NCBI GenBank assembly: GCA_963642245.1
Contig: CAVIFY010000052.1
Coordinates: 1 to 12,875, forward strand
Reading direction: 5' to 3'
Source: CAG-217 sp963642245
GTDB taxonomy: Bacteria > Bacillota > Clostridia > Oscillospirales > Acutalibacteraceae
Length of the DNA stretch: 12,875 bases
Of this stretch, positions 5,959-12,875 are shown piece after piece. Below the pieces are notes generated by a model. That model saw nothing but the letters and a program-made list of their open reading frames with translations, made no database searches and had not been told where the DNA came from. Position numbers and translations under genes: made by a program. Positions within the stretch are counted from its first letter, which is position 1. Each line of letters opens with the position of its first letter.

Positions 5959-6174
5959 ATGCAGGACCCGAGAAAACAGAAAAAGGGGTTTGACCCGGCG
6001 GCATTCCGGGCAGCGGCCCGGGCCGGACAGCAGCAGGCCTATTTGCAGCAGAACCTGGACCCGGACACCAAGGCCAAGTTGGAGGCGGTGCTGAATGACA
6101 AAGAGCGGTTGCAGCAAATGCTCAATTCGCCCCAGGCTAAGGCGCTGATGGAGAAGTTAGGCGGGAAGCAGTAG
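5959..6174 (+). CDS. Small hydrophilic protein of unknown function (71 aa), first gene of a three-gene cluster
   Basis: I do not recognise this gene. ATG 5959 has a strong AGAGGAG (5944-5950) 8 bases upstream; an open frame continues further upstream but has no comparable ribosome binding site. The protein is soluble, begins with a lysine/arginine-rich stretch (QDPRKQKKG), and is then Ala/Gln-rich and probably helical. Its C-terminal half (34-69), LDPDTKAKLEAVLNDKERLQ followed by QMLNSPQAKALMEKLGG, looks like two helices with a Gly-Gly cap. There is no signal peptide, cysteine or obvious catalytic motif. Its stop codon is one base before the next start, so the two genes are almost certainly translated together. 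The tight packing and ribosome binding site support it as a real gene. Confidence 0.7.
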   Translation: MQDPRKQKKGFDPAAFRAAARAGQQQAYLQQNLDPDTKAKLEAVLNDKERLQQMLNSPQAKALMEKLGGKQ

Positions 6175-6175
6175 T

Positions 6176-6622
6176 ATGGACGATATTAACCAGATCATTG
6201 CCAATCTGACCCCGCAGGATATGGAAATGCTGCGGGGCGTGGCCGCGTCCATCTTAGGCGACGGCGGGCAGGGGAGTACGCCCGGCCCGGCGCCTGCTCC
6301 CGGTGGACAGCCCGCGCCCCAGCCTAAGCCGGAGAGCGCCAACAGCGCCGTGCAGCAGCTGGCAGGCACGGTGGCCGGCGCCCAGAATATGCAAAATCTG
6401 CTGTCCGGGCTGGAGGGGCTGAACTTTGGCAAGGCGGATTTTGAAATGATGATGAAAGCCAAAACCATTTTTGACCGTATGAACCGCAGCAGCAATAAAA
6501 ATGTGGATCTAATCCGGGCGCTGAAACCCCATTTAAGCCCAAAAAGCCAAAACAAGGCGGACCAGGCCATGCAGATCCTGCGCCTGTTTGAGGTGCTGCC
6601 TATGCTGGAGGAGTTGTTTTAG
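6176..6622 (+). CDS. Unknown protein with Gly/Pro linker and helical C-terminal domain (148 aa)
   Basis: Residues 1-28 form a short acidic helix region (MDDINQIIANLTPQDMEMLR), residues 29-55 are a Gly/Pro/Ala/Gln-rich linker, and residues 57-148 look all-helical. The end of the helical part, NKNVDLIRALKPHLSPKSQN (107-126) followed by KADQAMQILRLFEVLPMLEE, resembles a C-terminal motif I associate with small uncharacterised proteins of Clostridia; I cannot name a family. No membrane helix or signal peptide is evident. ATG 6176 is one base after the previous stop, with GGCGGGAAG upstream. The stop overlaps the GTG start of the next gene (TAGTG). The protein appears to be the middle, largest partner of a three-protein set, but no function can be assigned. 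Confidence 0.75.
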   Translation: MDDINQIIANLTPQDMEMLRGVAASILGDGGQGSTPGPAPAPGGQPAPQPKPESANSAVQQLAGTVAGAQNMQNLLSGLEGLNFGKADFEMMMKAKTIFDRMNRSSNKNVDLIRALKPHLSPKSQNKADQAMQILRLFEVLPMLEELF

Positions 6623-6915
6623 TGCCGGCGTTTAGCGAGGACCAGATCAATGAAGCCAAGGAGCGAGTGCGCCGTATGCACGCCCGTGCCGGGTCGTATC
6701 TGCCCCGGGAGGAACCACCACAAAGGGATAACGACCGCCGGACGGCACCGCCGCCCACAGAGGAAAAAGCGCCCCCGGCTGCGCCAAGTCCGGAGGAACC
6801 GGCGCCGGAGACTCAGGGGGACGACAACGCCGTGATCTTAATGCTGCTTTTGCTTTTAGGCCACGAGGGGGCGGACCGGGCGCTGCTTTTGGCACTTCTT
6901 TATCTTTTGTTCTAA
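6622..6915 (+). CDS. Small Pro-rich protein with hydrophobic C-terminal hairpin (97 aa)
   Basis: I do not recognise this gene. The start is GTG 6622, sharing a base with the preceding TAG stop and preceded by GGAGGAG (6607-6613) at 8 bases. Residues 1-40 are charged and probably helical. Residues 41-66 are Pro/Ala/Glu-rich and disordered. Residues 70-97 are two short all-aliphatic stretches, VILMLLLLLG (71-80) and RALLLALLYLLF (86-97), joined by a polar HEGAD turn, and the chain ends on the second stretch. Each is too short for a standard membrane span, so a re-entrant hairpin, a membrane-surface anchor or a self-assembly segment are all possible. It ends in two TAA codons, and no terminator is visible before the next promoter, so read-through downstream is possible. 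Confidence 0.7.
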   Translation: MPAFSEDQINEAKERVRRMHARAGSYLPREEPPQRDNDRRTAPPPTEEKAPPAAPSPEEPAPETQGDDNAVILMLLLLLGHEGADRALLLALLYLLF

Positions 6916-6921
6916 TAAGGG

Positions 6922-6951
6922 TTGGAAAAATAGGGTAAAATATGTTATAAT
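6922..6951 (+). promoter_or_regulatory. Extended -10 sigma-A promoter of the M16 / Lgt / FolD operon
   Basis: TTGGAA (6922-6927) is followed after 18 bases by a perfect TATAAT (6946-6951) with TGT directly before it. Transcription would start near 6958, some 33 bases before the preferred TTG start at 6991. Confidence 0.75.
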
Positions 6952-6974
6952 CCATTTGTGTAACATCTCGCAAT

Positions 6975-6983
6975 GAAAGGAAG
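6975..6983 (+). promoter_or_regulatory. Ribosome binding site deciding a TTG start at 6991
   Basis: The purine-rich GAAAGGAAG lies 7 bases before TTG 6991. It also lies inside the six extra codons that a start at ATG 6973 would add. That ATG is preceded by pyrimidine-containing sequence without a Shine-Dalgarno match, so TTG is favoured. Confidence 0.7.
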
Positions 6984-6990
6984 TTTCATT

Positions 6991-8280
6991 TTGACAGATT
7001 ATGTACAAAAGAAGATAGCCCCCGGGGTAGAGCTTTTGGCTGTGCCTGCCGGGCGGTTTAAGACCAATGAGCTGGCCATTCACCTGGCGGTGCCTATGGA
7101 GGAGCAGATGGTGGCGGACTATGCGCTGGCCATCTCCGTGGTCAGCCGCAAGGGCAAGGCGTACCCGGATATGCGTGCGCTGCACTTGCAGCTGGACAAG
7201 CTCTACGGCGCGGCCATCAGCGTTACCGCCAACAAATCCGGCGGCTGCCAAATTTTGAAGATGGGCATTACCACGCTGGACAACCGCTTTGCCCTGGACG
7301 ATGAGAAGATCGCCGAGGCGGGACTGGAACTGCTGATGAACCTGCTGTTTGACCCGCTTTTAGGGGAGGACGGCCTATTCTCCCCGGCGGATATTGAGAC
7401 GGAGCGCCGGGTGCTGCTGGAGAAGCTGGCTGCGGAGGAGAACGAAAAGCGCCTGTACGCTGTGATGCAAATGCAGCAGATCATGTTTGCAGGGGATCCG
7501 TACCGGATAAACCCCAAGGGCACCAAAGAGGCGCTGCTGGCTGCCACGCCGGAGAGCGTGACCGCTGCCTGGCGCCGTATGCTGCGTGAGAGCAAAATGC
7601 TGGTGACCGTGGTGGGCAGCACAGACCCGGAGGCGGCCTGCGCGGCGCTGCGCCGTCGCCTGGAGGGCGTGGAGCGGGCGTATCAGCCCATGCCCGGCCC
7701 CCGTTTTGTGGCCCGCTGTGAACAGGTAAAAGATGTGCGGGAGAGCGAGAAGATCCGCCAGGGCAAGCTGGTGCTGGGCTTTCGGGTGGATATGCGCCCG
7801 AACGATCCGTTGGCACCTGCTATGCGCAGCTTTTGCGATGTGTTCGGCGGCGGCCCGTACTCCAAACTCTTTATGAATGTGCGGGAAAAAATGAGCCTTT
7901 GCTACTACTGCTCCGCCCGCCTTGCCCGCCACAACAGCTACATTTTTATTCAGTGCGGCTGTGAGGAGGAGAATATGGACAAGGCCGTGGCCGAGATCCT
8001 GCACCAGCTGGAGATCATTCAAAGCGGCGACTGCAAGGCTGAGTTGGAAAGCTCCCGTATTGCCATGATCGACGCGCTGGACGGCGTGGCAGACACCCCC
8101 AACGGCCTGGAAAGCTGGTATGCCTCCCGGCTGCTGGACGATGACTTCCGTACCCCTGCCCAGGTGGCGGAGGAGACCCGGAGCGTTACCGTGGAGCAGG
8201 TGCAGGCGTGTGCCGGTCGGTTGTCGCTGGATACCGTTTACCGCTTAGTGGCAGAGAAAGAGGAGGTGCAGGCGCAGTGA
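6991..8280 (+). CDS. ymfF: Catalytically inactive M16B peptidase-like subunit (YmfF type)
   Basis: A 429-residue protein with the two-domain M16 fold. The region aligned with the zinc site reads MRALHLQLDKLYGAAI (61-76), so the HxxEH motif of active M16 enzymes is absent. The C-terminal domain keeps the family segment KMSLCYYCSARLARHNSYIF, typical of the non-catalytic partner in heterodimeric M16B enzymes such as B. subtilis YmfF/YmfH. It probably pairs with the next gene's product; the substrate is unknown. Homologues are sometimes named after EF-P modification, but that link is not visible here. I choose TTG 6991 (protein begins MTDYVQKK) because GAAAGGAAG (6975-6983) lies 7 bases upstream, while the in-frame ATG 6973 has no ribosome binding site. 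Its stop overlaps the next start by 4 bases. Confidence 0.85.
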   Translation: MTDYVQKKIAPGVELLAVPAGRFKTNELAIHLAVPMEEQMVADYALAISVVSRKGKAYPDMRALHLQLDKLYGAAISVTANKSGGCQILKMGITTLDNRFALDDEKIAEAGLELLMNLLFDPLLGEDGLFSPADIETERRVLLEKLAAEENEKRLYAVMQMQQIMFAGDPYRINPKGTKEALLAATPESVTAAWRRMLRESKMLVTVVGSTDPEAACAALRRRLEGVERAYQPMPGPRFVARCEQVKDVRESEKIRQGKLVLGFRVDMRPNDPLAPAMRSFCDVFGGGPYSKLFMNVREKMSLCYYCSARLARHNSYIFIQCGCEEENMDKAVAEILHQLEIIQSGDCKAELESSRIAMIDALDGVADTPNGLESWYASRLLDDDFRTPAQVAEETRSVTVEQVQACAGRLSLDTVYRLVAEKEEVQAQ

Positions 8281-9560
8281 AAGAACAAGTTTCTCCCATT
8301 CTGGACGAGCGCTATTATGAGATCGACCACCCGACGGGGCTGAAGATATTTGTAATGCCCAAGGCCCATTACCGCTCCACTTATGCGGTGATCGGCACCA
8401 AGTACGGCTCCATTGACAATCGCTTTAAGCGCTCGGACGCTGCCGATTATACGGAAGTGCCGGAGGGCATTGCCCACTTTTTGGAGCACAAGCTGTTTGA
8501 GTCCGAGGAGCTGGACGCTTTTCAGCGCTTTGCGGCCACCGGCGCGTCTGCCAATGCTTATACTTCCTTTGATAAGACCTGCTATCTGTTCCAGTGCAGC
8601 GACCGCTTTGACCAGTCGCTGGAGATCTTGTTGGACTTTGTGCAGCACCCGTACTTTACCCCCCAAACGGTGGAGAAAGAGCAGGGGATCATTGGCCAGG
8701 AGATCACCATGTACTATGATGTGCCCGGCTGGATGAGCACCTTTAACCTGCTGCGCTGCCTGTATAAGAACCACCCGGTGCGCATTGATATTGCCGGGAC
8801 GGTGGAGTCCATCTCCCACATTACGGACAAGCTGCTGTACGATTGCTACAACACCTTTTATAACCTGCACAATATGGCGCTGGCGGTGGTGGGCAATGTG
8901 ACCCCTGAGCAGGTGCTGGCCGTCTGCGATCGGTGCTTAAAACCGGCTGCCGATGTGACGGTGGAGCGAGCGTTCCTGCCGGAGCCGCGAGAGATCGTGC
9001 AGAACTACCAGGAGTGCCATTTGGCTACCGCCATTCCGGTGTTCTCCTTTGGTTATAAAGAAGCCTGCGCCCGGCCGGAGCAGGATATTGAGACCATTAT
9101 TCTCACCAATCTGCTGCTGGAGATCATGGCCGGTGACTCCTCGCCCCTTTACAAGCAGCTGTTTGACCGGGGGCTGATCAGCGGCGAATTCTCTAAGGAA
9201 TACTTCCACGGTCACGGGTATGAGGCCATTATTTTTGACGGCGAAAGCACGGACCCCCGGCAGGTGGCCGACGCCATTCAGGCCGAGGTGGAGCGCCTGC
9301 GCCGGGAGGGGATCCCGGAGGATCTGTACCAGGCTGCCCTGCGCAAGTCCTATGGTCGGGAAGTGATGGCTTATAACGATATTGACAGCGTGGCCAACAG
9401 TATGGTAGACGCGCACTTTAACGGCTTTTCCATCTTTGATGTAATGGACCGCTACAAGTCCATTACCAAGGAGAAGATCGAGGCCCGCTTGCAGCTGGTG
9501 ATGGACCCGCAGTACAGCGCCCTGTCCGTTGTTCAGGCAGAGGAGGGGCAGCATGAGTAA
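8277..9560 (+). CDS. ymfH: Catalytic M16B zinc metallopeptidase subunit (YmfH type)
   Basis: This 427-residue protein has the inverted zinc motif HFLEH (67-71): H67 and H71 bind zinc, E70 is the catalytic base, and E142 in GQEITMYYD is the likely third ligand. The surrounding segment, EGIAHFLEHKLFE, and the KEQGIIGQE helix are characteristic of YmfH-type M16 peptidases, which act on peptides in a closed chamber formed with an inactive partner. The start is GTG 8277, overlapping the upstream stop as GTGA, with AGGAGG (8261-8266) 10 bases ahead. A longer frame from 8208 begins in the upstream gene with unrelated sequence and is rejected. There is no signal peptide, so it acts in the cytoplasm. 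The last 8 bases overlap the lgt start. Confidence 0.9.
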   Translation: MKEQVSPILDERYYEIDHPTGLKIFVMPKAHYRSTYAVIGTKYGSIDNRFKRSDAADYTEVPEGIAHFLEHKLFESEELDAFQRFAATGASANAYTSFDKTCYLFQCSDRFDQSLEILLDFVQHPYFTPQTVEKEQGIIGQEITMYYDVPGWMSTFNLLRCLYKNHPVRIDIAGTVESISHITDKLLYDCYNTFYNLHNMALAVVGNVTPEQVLAVCDRCLKPAADVTVERAFLPEPREIVQNYQECHLATAIPVFSFGYKEACARPEQDIETIILTNLLLEIMAGDSSPLYKQLFDRGLISGEFSKEYFHGHGYEAIIFDGESTDPRQVADAIQAEVERLRREGIPEDLYQAALRKSYGREVMAYNDIDSVANSMVDAHFNGFSIFDVMDRYKSITKEKIEARLQLVMDPQYSALSVVQAEEGQHE

Positions 9561-10560
9561 TTTTACCCGTGTGTACTTCCCCGGGCTGGGGATCGACTTT
9601 GACCTGCCCTCTGTGGCGTTCAGTATCGGCAGTTATGATATTCATTTTTACGGTATCATCATCGCTTTTGGCTTTATGCTGGCGGTGCTGTACGGCGGCC
9701 GTATGGCGTACAAATGGCGGATGAGCCTGGACGGTATGACCGATGTGCTCATTTGGGGCACCGTTTTCGGTATCGTCTGCGCTCGGGCGTATTATGTGAT
9801 CTTTGAGTGGAGCTATTACAGCGCCCACCCGGCAGAGATCGTGCAAATTTGGAACGGCGGTCTTGCCATTTACGGCGGCATTATCGGCGCCCTGATCGGC
9901 GGCGCCATCGGCTGCAAGGTGGGCAAGATCGACTTTCGCAATCTGCTGGACCTGGGCGCTTTGGGCCTGCTGATCGGCCAGGGGATCGGCCGCTGGGGCA
10001 ACTTCTTTAACCAGGAGGCCTTTGGCACCAATACGGACACGGCGCTCTTTAGAATGTGGAGCGTTAAGATCAGAGATACCCTGGCTGCGTCCTCTGCGGA
10101 CCTGGCCGCCAAGGGCGTGACCGTGGACCCGGAGGTGCCGGTGCACCCCACATTCCTGTATGAGAGCCTGTGGTGCATTTTGGGCTTTCTCATTCTCAAT
10201 TACATTGTGCACAAGCACCGCAGCTTTAAGGGCGAGATCTTTGTGCTCTACGGCATTTGGTACGGCGTGGAGCGTATGGTGGTAGAGGGTATGCGTACAG
10301 ACAGCCTGTACATCGGCTCCACCAGTATTCGGGTCAGCCAGGTGCTGTCGGCGGTGATCGCCGTGGTGGCGCTGGTGTACTTTATCGTGGTGATGGTGAA
10401 GAAGAAGCAGGGCCGTCTGCCCGAGCGCCTGCGGGTGGTGCCGGTAGAGGAACTGCCGCCCCGCCCCACCAAGGAGGAGCGCCGGGCTGCCCAGGCGGCC
10501 AAGCGCAGCAAGACAAAGAACAAAGGAGCAAACGAGGAGAAGAATGGCACAGATCATTGA
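9553..10560 (+). CDS. lgt: Prolipoprotein diacylglyceryl transferase
   Basis: Lgt transfers diacylglycerol from phosphatidylglycerol to the lipobox cysteine of pre-lipoproteins in the cytoplasmic membrane. The 335-residue protein has about seven membrane helices and the Lgt signature GRWGNFFNQEAFG (146-158; R147, N150, E155). It also has NGGLAIYGG (101-109), HPTFLYES (198-205) and VERMVVEGMRTDSLYIG (239-255; R241, E245, R248). The position of E. coli H103 is Y107 here, as in many Gram-positive Lgt proteins. About 50 residues beyond the last helix (from 283) form a Lys/Arg/Glu/Pro-rich cytoplasmic tail longer than usual. ATG 9553 overlaps the M16 stop by 8 bases and has AGGAGG 6 bases upstream. 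The 3' end overlaps folD by 17 bases. Confidence 0.95.
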   Translation: MSNFTRVYFPGLGIDFDLPSVAFSIGSYDIHFYGIIIAFGFMLAVLYGGRMAYKWRMSLDGMTDVLIWGTVFGIVCARAYYVIFEWSYYSAHPAEIVQIWNGGLAIYGGIIGALIGGAIGCKVGKIDFRNLLDLGALGLLIGQGIGRWGNFFNQEAFGTNTDTALFRMWSVKIRDTLAASSADLAAKGVTVDPEVPVHPTFLYESLWCILGFLILNYIVHKHRSFKGEIFVLYGIWYGVERMVVEGMRTDSLYIGSTSIRVSQVLSAVIAVVALVYFIVVMVKKKQGRLPERLRVVPVEELPPRPTKEERRAAQAAKRSKTKNKGANEEKNGTDH

Positions 10561-11395
10561 CGGCAAGGCTGTGTCTCGCGCCGTGCGGGCGCGGGTGGCA
10601 CAGGAGACCCTTGCATTAAAAAAACAGGGCGTGACCCCGGGACTGGCAGTTATCTTGGTAGGCGAGGACCCGGCGTCCCAGGTGTATGTGCGCAATAAGG
10701 AGAAAGCCTGCGCCGAGGTGGGCTTTTACAGCGAAAAATACACCCTGCCCGCAGATACTACCCAGGCGCAGCTCAACGCCCTGGTGGACGAACTCAACGC
10801 AAAAAAGGAGATCAGCGGTATTCTTTGCCAGCTGCCCCTGCCCGGGCACTTGAGCGACAAAGAGGTGATCGCCCGCATTGACCCGGCCAAGGATGTAGAC
10901 GCCTTTCACCCGGAGAATGTGGGGGCCATTATGATCGGCGACTACCGCTTTTTGCCCTGCACCCCTGCCGGGGTGATGGAGCTGATCCATTCCACCGGCA
11001 CGGACCTGACCGGCAAGCGGGCGGTGGTACTGGGGCGCAGCAACATTGTAGGCAAGCCTATGGCTATGCTGCTGCTCCACGAGAACGCCACGGTGACCAT
11101 TGCTCATTCCAAGACGCAGAATTTGGCAGAGCTGACCAGGCAGGCGGATGTGCTGGTGGCGGCAGTGGGTCGCCCCAAGTTCGTTACGGCGGATATGGTC
11201 AAGCCCGGCGCTGTGGTCATTGATGTGGGTATGGACCGGGACGAGAACGGCAAGCTGTGCGGCGATGTGGATTTTGACAGCGTTTCTCGGGTATGCGGCG
11301 CCATTACCCCGGTGCCCGGCGGCGTCGGTCCCATGACCATCTCCATGCTGCTGCAGAACACCCTGACCGCTGCCAGACTGCAAAACGGTCTGTAA
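10544..11395 (+). CDS. folD: Bifunctional methylenetetrahydrofolate dehydrogenase / cyclohydrolase
   Basis: FolD interconverts 5,10-methylene-, 5,10-methenyl- and 10-formyl-tetrahydrofolate with NADP, supplying one-carbon units for purine and formyl-Met-tRNA synthesis. The 283-residue length is normal. Active-site features are YVRNKEKAC (48-56; Y48, catalytic K52), QLPLPGHL (96-103) and KDVDAFHP (116-123; D119). The Rossmann nucleotide loop is GRSNIVGKP (164-172) and the C-terminal signature is PVPGGVGPMT (257-266). ATG 10544 has GAGGAG a few bases upstream and lies 17 bases inside the end of lgt. It is the last gene of the M16-lgt-folD block and is followed by a strong terminator. Confidence 0.96.
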   Translation: MAQIIDGKAVSRAVRARVAQETLALKKQGVTPGLAVILVGEDPASQVYVRNKEKACAEVGFYSEKYTLPADTTQAQLNALVDELNAKKEISGILCQLPLPGHLSDKEVIARIDPAKDVDAFHPENVGAIMIGDYRFLPCTPAGVMELIHSTGTDLTGKRAVVLGRSNIVGKPMAMLLLHENATVTIAHSKTQNLAELTRQADVLVAAVGRPKFVTADMVKPGAVVIDVGMDRDENGKLCGDVDFDSVSRVCGAITPVPGGVGPMTISMLLQNTLTAARLQNGL

Positions 11396-11433
11396 ATTTA
11401 ACCAAGAATTCATTGGCAAACAGCCAAACCTAT

Positions 11434-11472
11434 GGCGGATATGTATAAAAATACATATTCGCCTTATTTTTT
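11434..11472 (+). terminator. Strong rho-independent terminator after folD
   Basis: GGCGGATATGTAT (11434-11446) pairs with ATACATATTCGCC (11451-11463), a 13-base-pair stem with one G-T pair and an AAAA loop. The tail is TTATTTTTT. A small TTGGC/GCCAA hairpin (11413-11427) lies just before it. Confidence 0.92.
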
Positions 11473-11484
11473 GCAGTTTGCGCA

Positions 11485-11513
11485 TTGAATGAAAGCCCGG
11501 CTTGTGGTAAAAT
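11485..11513 (+). promoter_or_regulatory. Extended -10 promoter of the AGCS symporter gene
   Basis: TTGAAT (11485-11490) and TAAAAT (11508-11513) are 17 bases apart, with TGG immediately before the -10. The promoter begins 12 bases after the folD terminator's T tail. The leader of about 30 bases is too short for a glycine or other riboswitch. Confidence 0.65.
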
Positions 11514-11548
11514 GGTAGCAGTTTTTTATTTACAGAAAGGGTGAAACA

Positions 11549-12875
11549 ATGCAGACATTTACACTTGCAATGTCCGTAGACGACATCATCGGTAAGGTAC
11601 AGGACGCCGTATGGGGCTGGCCGCTGCTCATTTTGATTTTGGCCGCCGGCGTGTGGCTGACGGTGCGTACCGGCTTTGTACAGGTGCGCCACCTGGGCAA
11701 GGCGCTGAAGTTTATGGTCAAGAATGAGGACGACGGCGAGGGCGAGGTCACTTCTTTTGGTGCGCTGTGCACGGCGCTGTCCGCCACCATCGGCACCGGC
11801 AATATCGTGGGCGTGGCTACGGCTATCTGCCTGGGCGGTCCCGGCGCGCTGCTGTGGATGTTGGTGGCTGCCTTCTTTGGTATGGCGACCAAGTACACCG
11901 AGGGCTTTTTGGCCATTAAGTACAGAGAGAAGAAGGACGACAACCATTACCTGGGCGGCCCGTTCTACTACATAGAGAAGGGGATGGGCCCCAAGTGGAA
12001 GTGGCTGGCTAAGCTGTTTGCTGTGTTTGGCATTTGCGTCGGTCTCTTTGGTATCGGCACCTTTACCCAGATCAACGGTATTGCTACGGCAGTGCAGGAT
12101 TTCTTTGATCCGGAGTCTGCTCATGTGGCGTTCACCCTGTTTGGCAACGATTATACCTGGGCTACCGTTATCGGCGGCCTGGTGGTCACCCTTTGCGTGG
12201 CGCTGGTGGTTATCGGCGGCATTAAGCGCATTGCCAAGGTGTCTGAGGTGATCGTGCCCTTTATGGCCATTACTTATGTGGTGTTTGCCCTGGTTATCGT
12301 GCTGGGCCATATCACTGCTATTCCCGCTGCGGTGAAGCTGATCTGCCAGAGCGCCTTTGATCCTAAGGCGGCCCTGGGTGCTGCCACCGGCGTGACCATT
12401 AAGCTGGCTATGCAAAAGGGGATCGGCCGCGGCATTTTCTCCAACGAGGCGGGCCTGGGTTCCGCGCCCATTGCTGCCGCTGCCGCTAAGACCAAGGACA
12501 CGGTGCGCCAGGGTCTGGTGACCATGACCGGCACCTTTATTGATACCATTGTGATCTGCACCCTCACCGGCCTGTCCATTGTGGTCACCGGCGCCCAGAA
12601 CGCCTTTGTGGCCGGTTCCGTAGAGGGCGTAAAGATCACCAGCCGTGCCTGGCAGTCCGGTCTGCCCTGGAACGGTCGGTTCTCCGCCTTTGTGCTGATG
12701 GTGTGCCTGGCGTTCTTCGCCTTTACCACCATTTTGGGCTGGAACTACTACTCCGAGCGCTGCCTGGAGTACCTGGTCGGCTCCCAGAAGTTCACCAAGG
12801 TGTACCGCTATCTGTACATTTTGGCCGTGTTCATCGGCCCGTACCTGACCGTGGCCGCTGTGTGGAACATTGCGG
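11549..12875 (+). CDS. AGCS-family Na+/alanine (glycine) symporter, C-terminus beyond window
   Basis: The frame stays open from ATG 11549 to the window end, giving 442 residues; family members are about 440-490, so little is missing. Signature segments are TIGTGNIVGVA (80-90), YLGGPFYYIEKG (134-145) and IGRGIFSNEAGLGSAPIAAA (292-311). FTTILGWNYYSER (392-404) follows. The protein has many membrane helices. Members such as B. subtilis AlsT and the alanine carrier of thermophilic bacilli import alanine or glycine with Na+ or H+; some relatives carry glutamine, so the substrate is not certain. The start has AAAGGGTG about 6 bases upstream. It has its own promoter and is separated from folD by a terminator, so it is an independent unit. 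Confidence 0.93.
   Translation, partial: MQTFTLAMSVDDIIGKVQDAVWGWPLLILILAAGVWLTVRTGFVQVRHLGKALKFMVKNEDDGEGEVTSFGALCTALSATIGTGNIVGVATAICLGGPGALLWMLVAAFFGMATKYTEGFLAIKYREKKDDNHYLGGPFYYIEKGMGPKWKWLAKLFAVFGICVGLFGIGTFTQINGIATAVQDFFDPESAHVAFTLFGNDYTWATVIGGLVVTLCVALVVIGGIKRIAKVSEVIVPFMAITYVVFALVIVLGHITAIPAAVKLICQSAFDPKAALGAATGVTIKLAMQKGIGRGIFSNEAGLGSAPIAAAAAKTKDTVRQGLVTMTGTFIDTIVICTLTGLSIVVTGAQNAFVAGSVEGVKITSRAWQSGLPWNGRFSAFVLMVCLAFFAFTTILGWNYYSERCLEYLVGSQKFTKVYRYLYILAVFIGPYLTVAAVWNIA

Noticed and set aside
8208..8276. Longer start for the catalytic M16 subunit at 8208
   Set aside because: The added 23 residues overlap the upstream coding sequence and do not match the family; GTG 8277 has an AGGAGG at good spacing.
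9463..10695. Antisense open frame of 410 codons opposite lgt
   Set aside because: Lgt on the plus strand has complete signature motifs; the antisense translation resembles no family.
11396..11548. Glycine or other riboswitch upstream of the amino-acid symporter
   Set aside because: The only strong structure is the folD terminator, which precedes the promoter; the leader after the start site is only about 30 bases.
10616..12415. Antisense open frame of 599 codons across folD and the symporter gene
   Set aside because: It crosses a terminator, a promoter and two well-supported genes, and its translation is low-complexity His/Gln/Gly-rich without recognisable motifs.

Overview
The window reads as a chromosomal segment of a Gram-positive member of the Clostridia, probably an Oscillospirales/Ruminococcaceae-like anaerobe. 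That placement is an inference from gene content: a YfhO/GtrA pair, a YlmH-type S4 protein, a YmfF/YmfH-type M16 protease pair and a Gram-positive Lgt. It also rests on purine-rich ribosome binding sites, sigma-A promoters with 17-18 base spacers and moderately high G+C judged by eye. A run of exactly 10 N inside a gene marks a draft assembly, possibly a metagenome-assembled genome. I see no tRNA, rRNA, CRISPR array, insertion sequence, prophage gene or other clear sign of recent transfer.

Layout. (1) 2-757, minus strand: N-terminal part of a YfhO-family membrane protein running off the left edge, with tandem sigma-A promoters. (2) 1077-1631, plus: divergent GtrA-family flippase with its own terminator. 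YfhO and GtrA proteins are two of the three parts of known teichoic-acid glycosylation systems; the glycosyltransferase is not in view. (3) 1834-3934, plus: a two-gene phosphatase operon, a Cof-type HAD hydrolase interrupted by the assembly gap and a membrane-anchored metallophosphoesterase. (4) A bidirectional terminator at 3939-3972 separates these from a minus-strand operon, 5861-3987: YfcE-like phosphodiesterase, zinc-ribbon membrane protein with a 13-residue tandem repeat, and YlmH-like S4 RNA-binding protein. (5) 5959-6915, plus: three tightly packed small genes I do not recognise. (6) 6991-11395, plus: an overlapping four-gene block of an inactive M16 subunit, an active M16 subunit, Lgt and FolD, closed by a strong terminator. 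(7) 11549-12875, plus: an AGCS-family Na+/alanine-glycine symporter running off the right edge.

Most of the window is housekeeping: cell-envelope glycosylation, lipoprotein maturation, one-carbon metabolism, amino-acid uptake and ribosome-associated RNA binding. The least explained part is the small three-gene cluster at 5959-6915, which shares a compact divergent promoter region with the YfcE operon. The low-complexity Gly/Tyr/Gln repeat protein at 4721-5368 is the other item worth following up. I found no convincing evidence of a complete novel defence, mobile or RNA-guided system.
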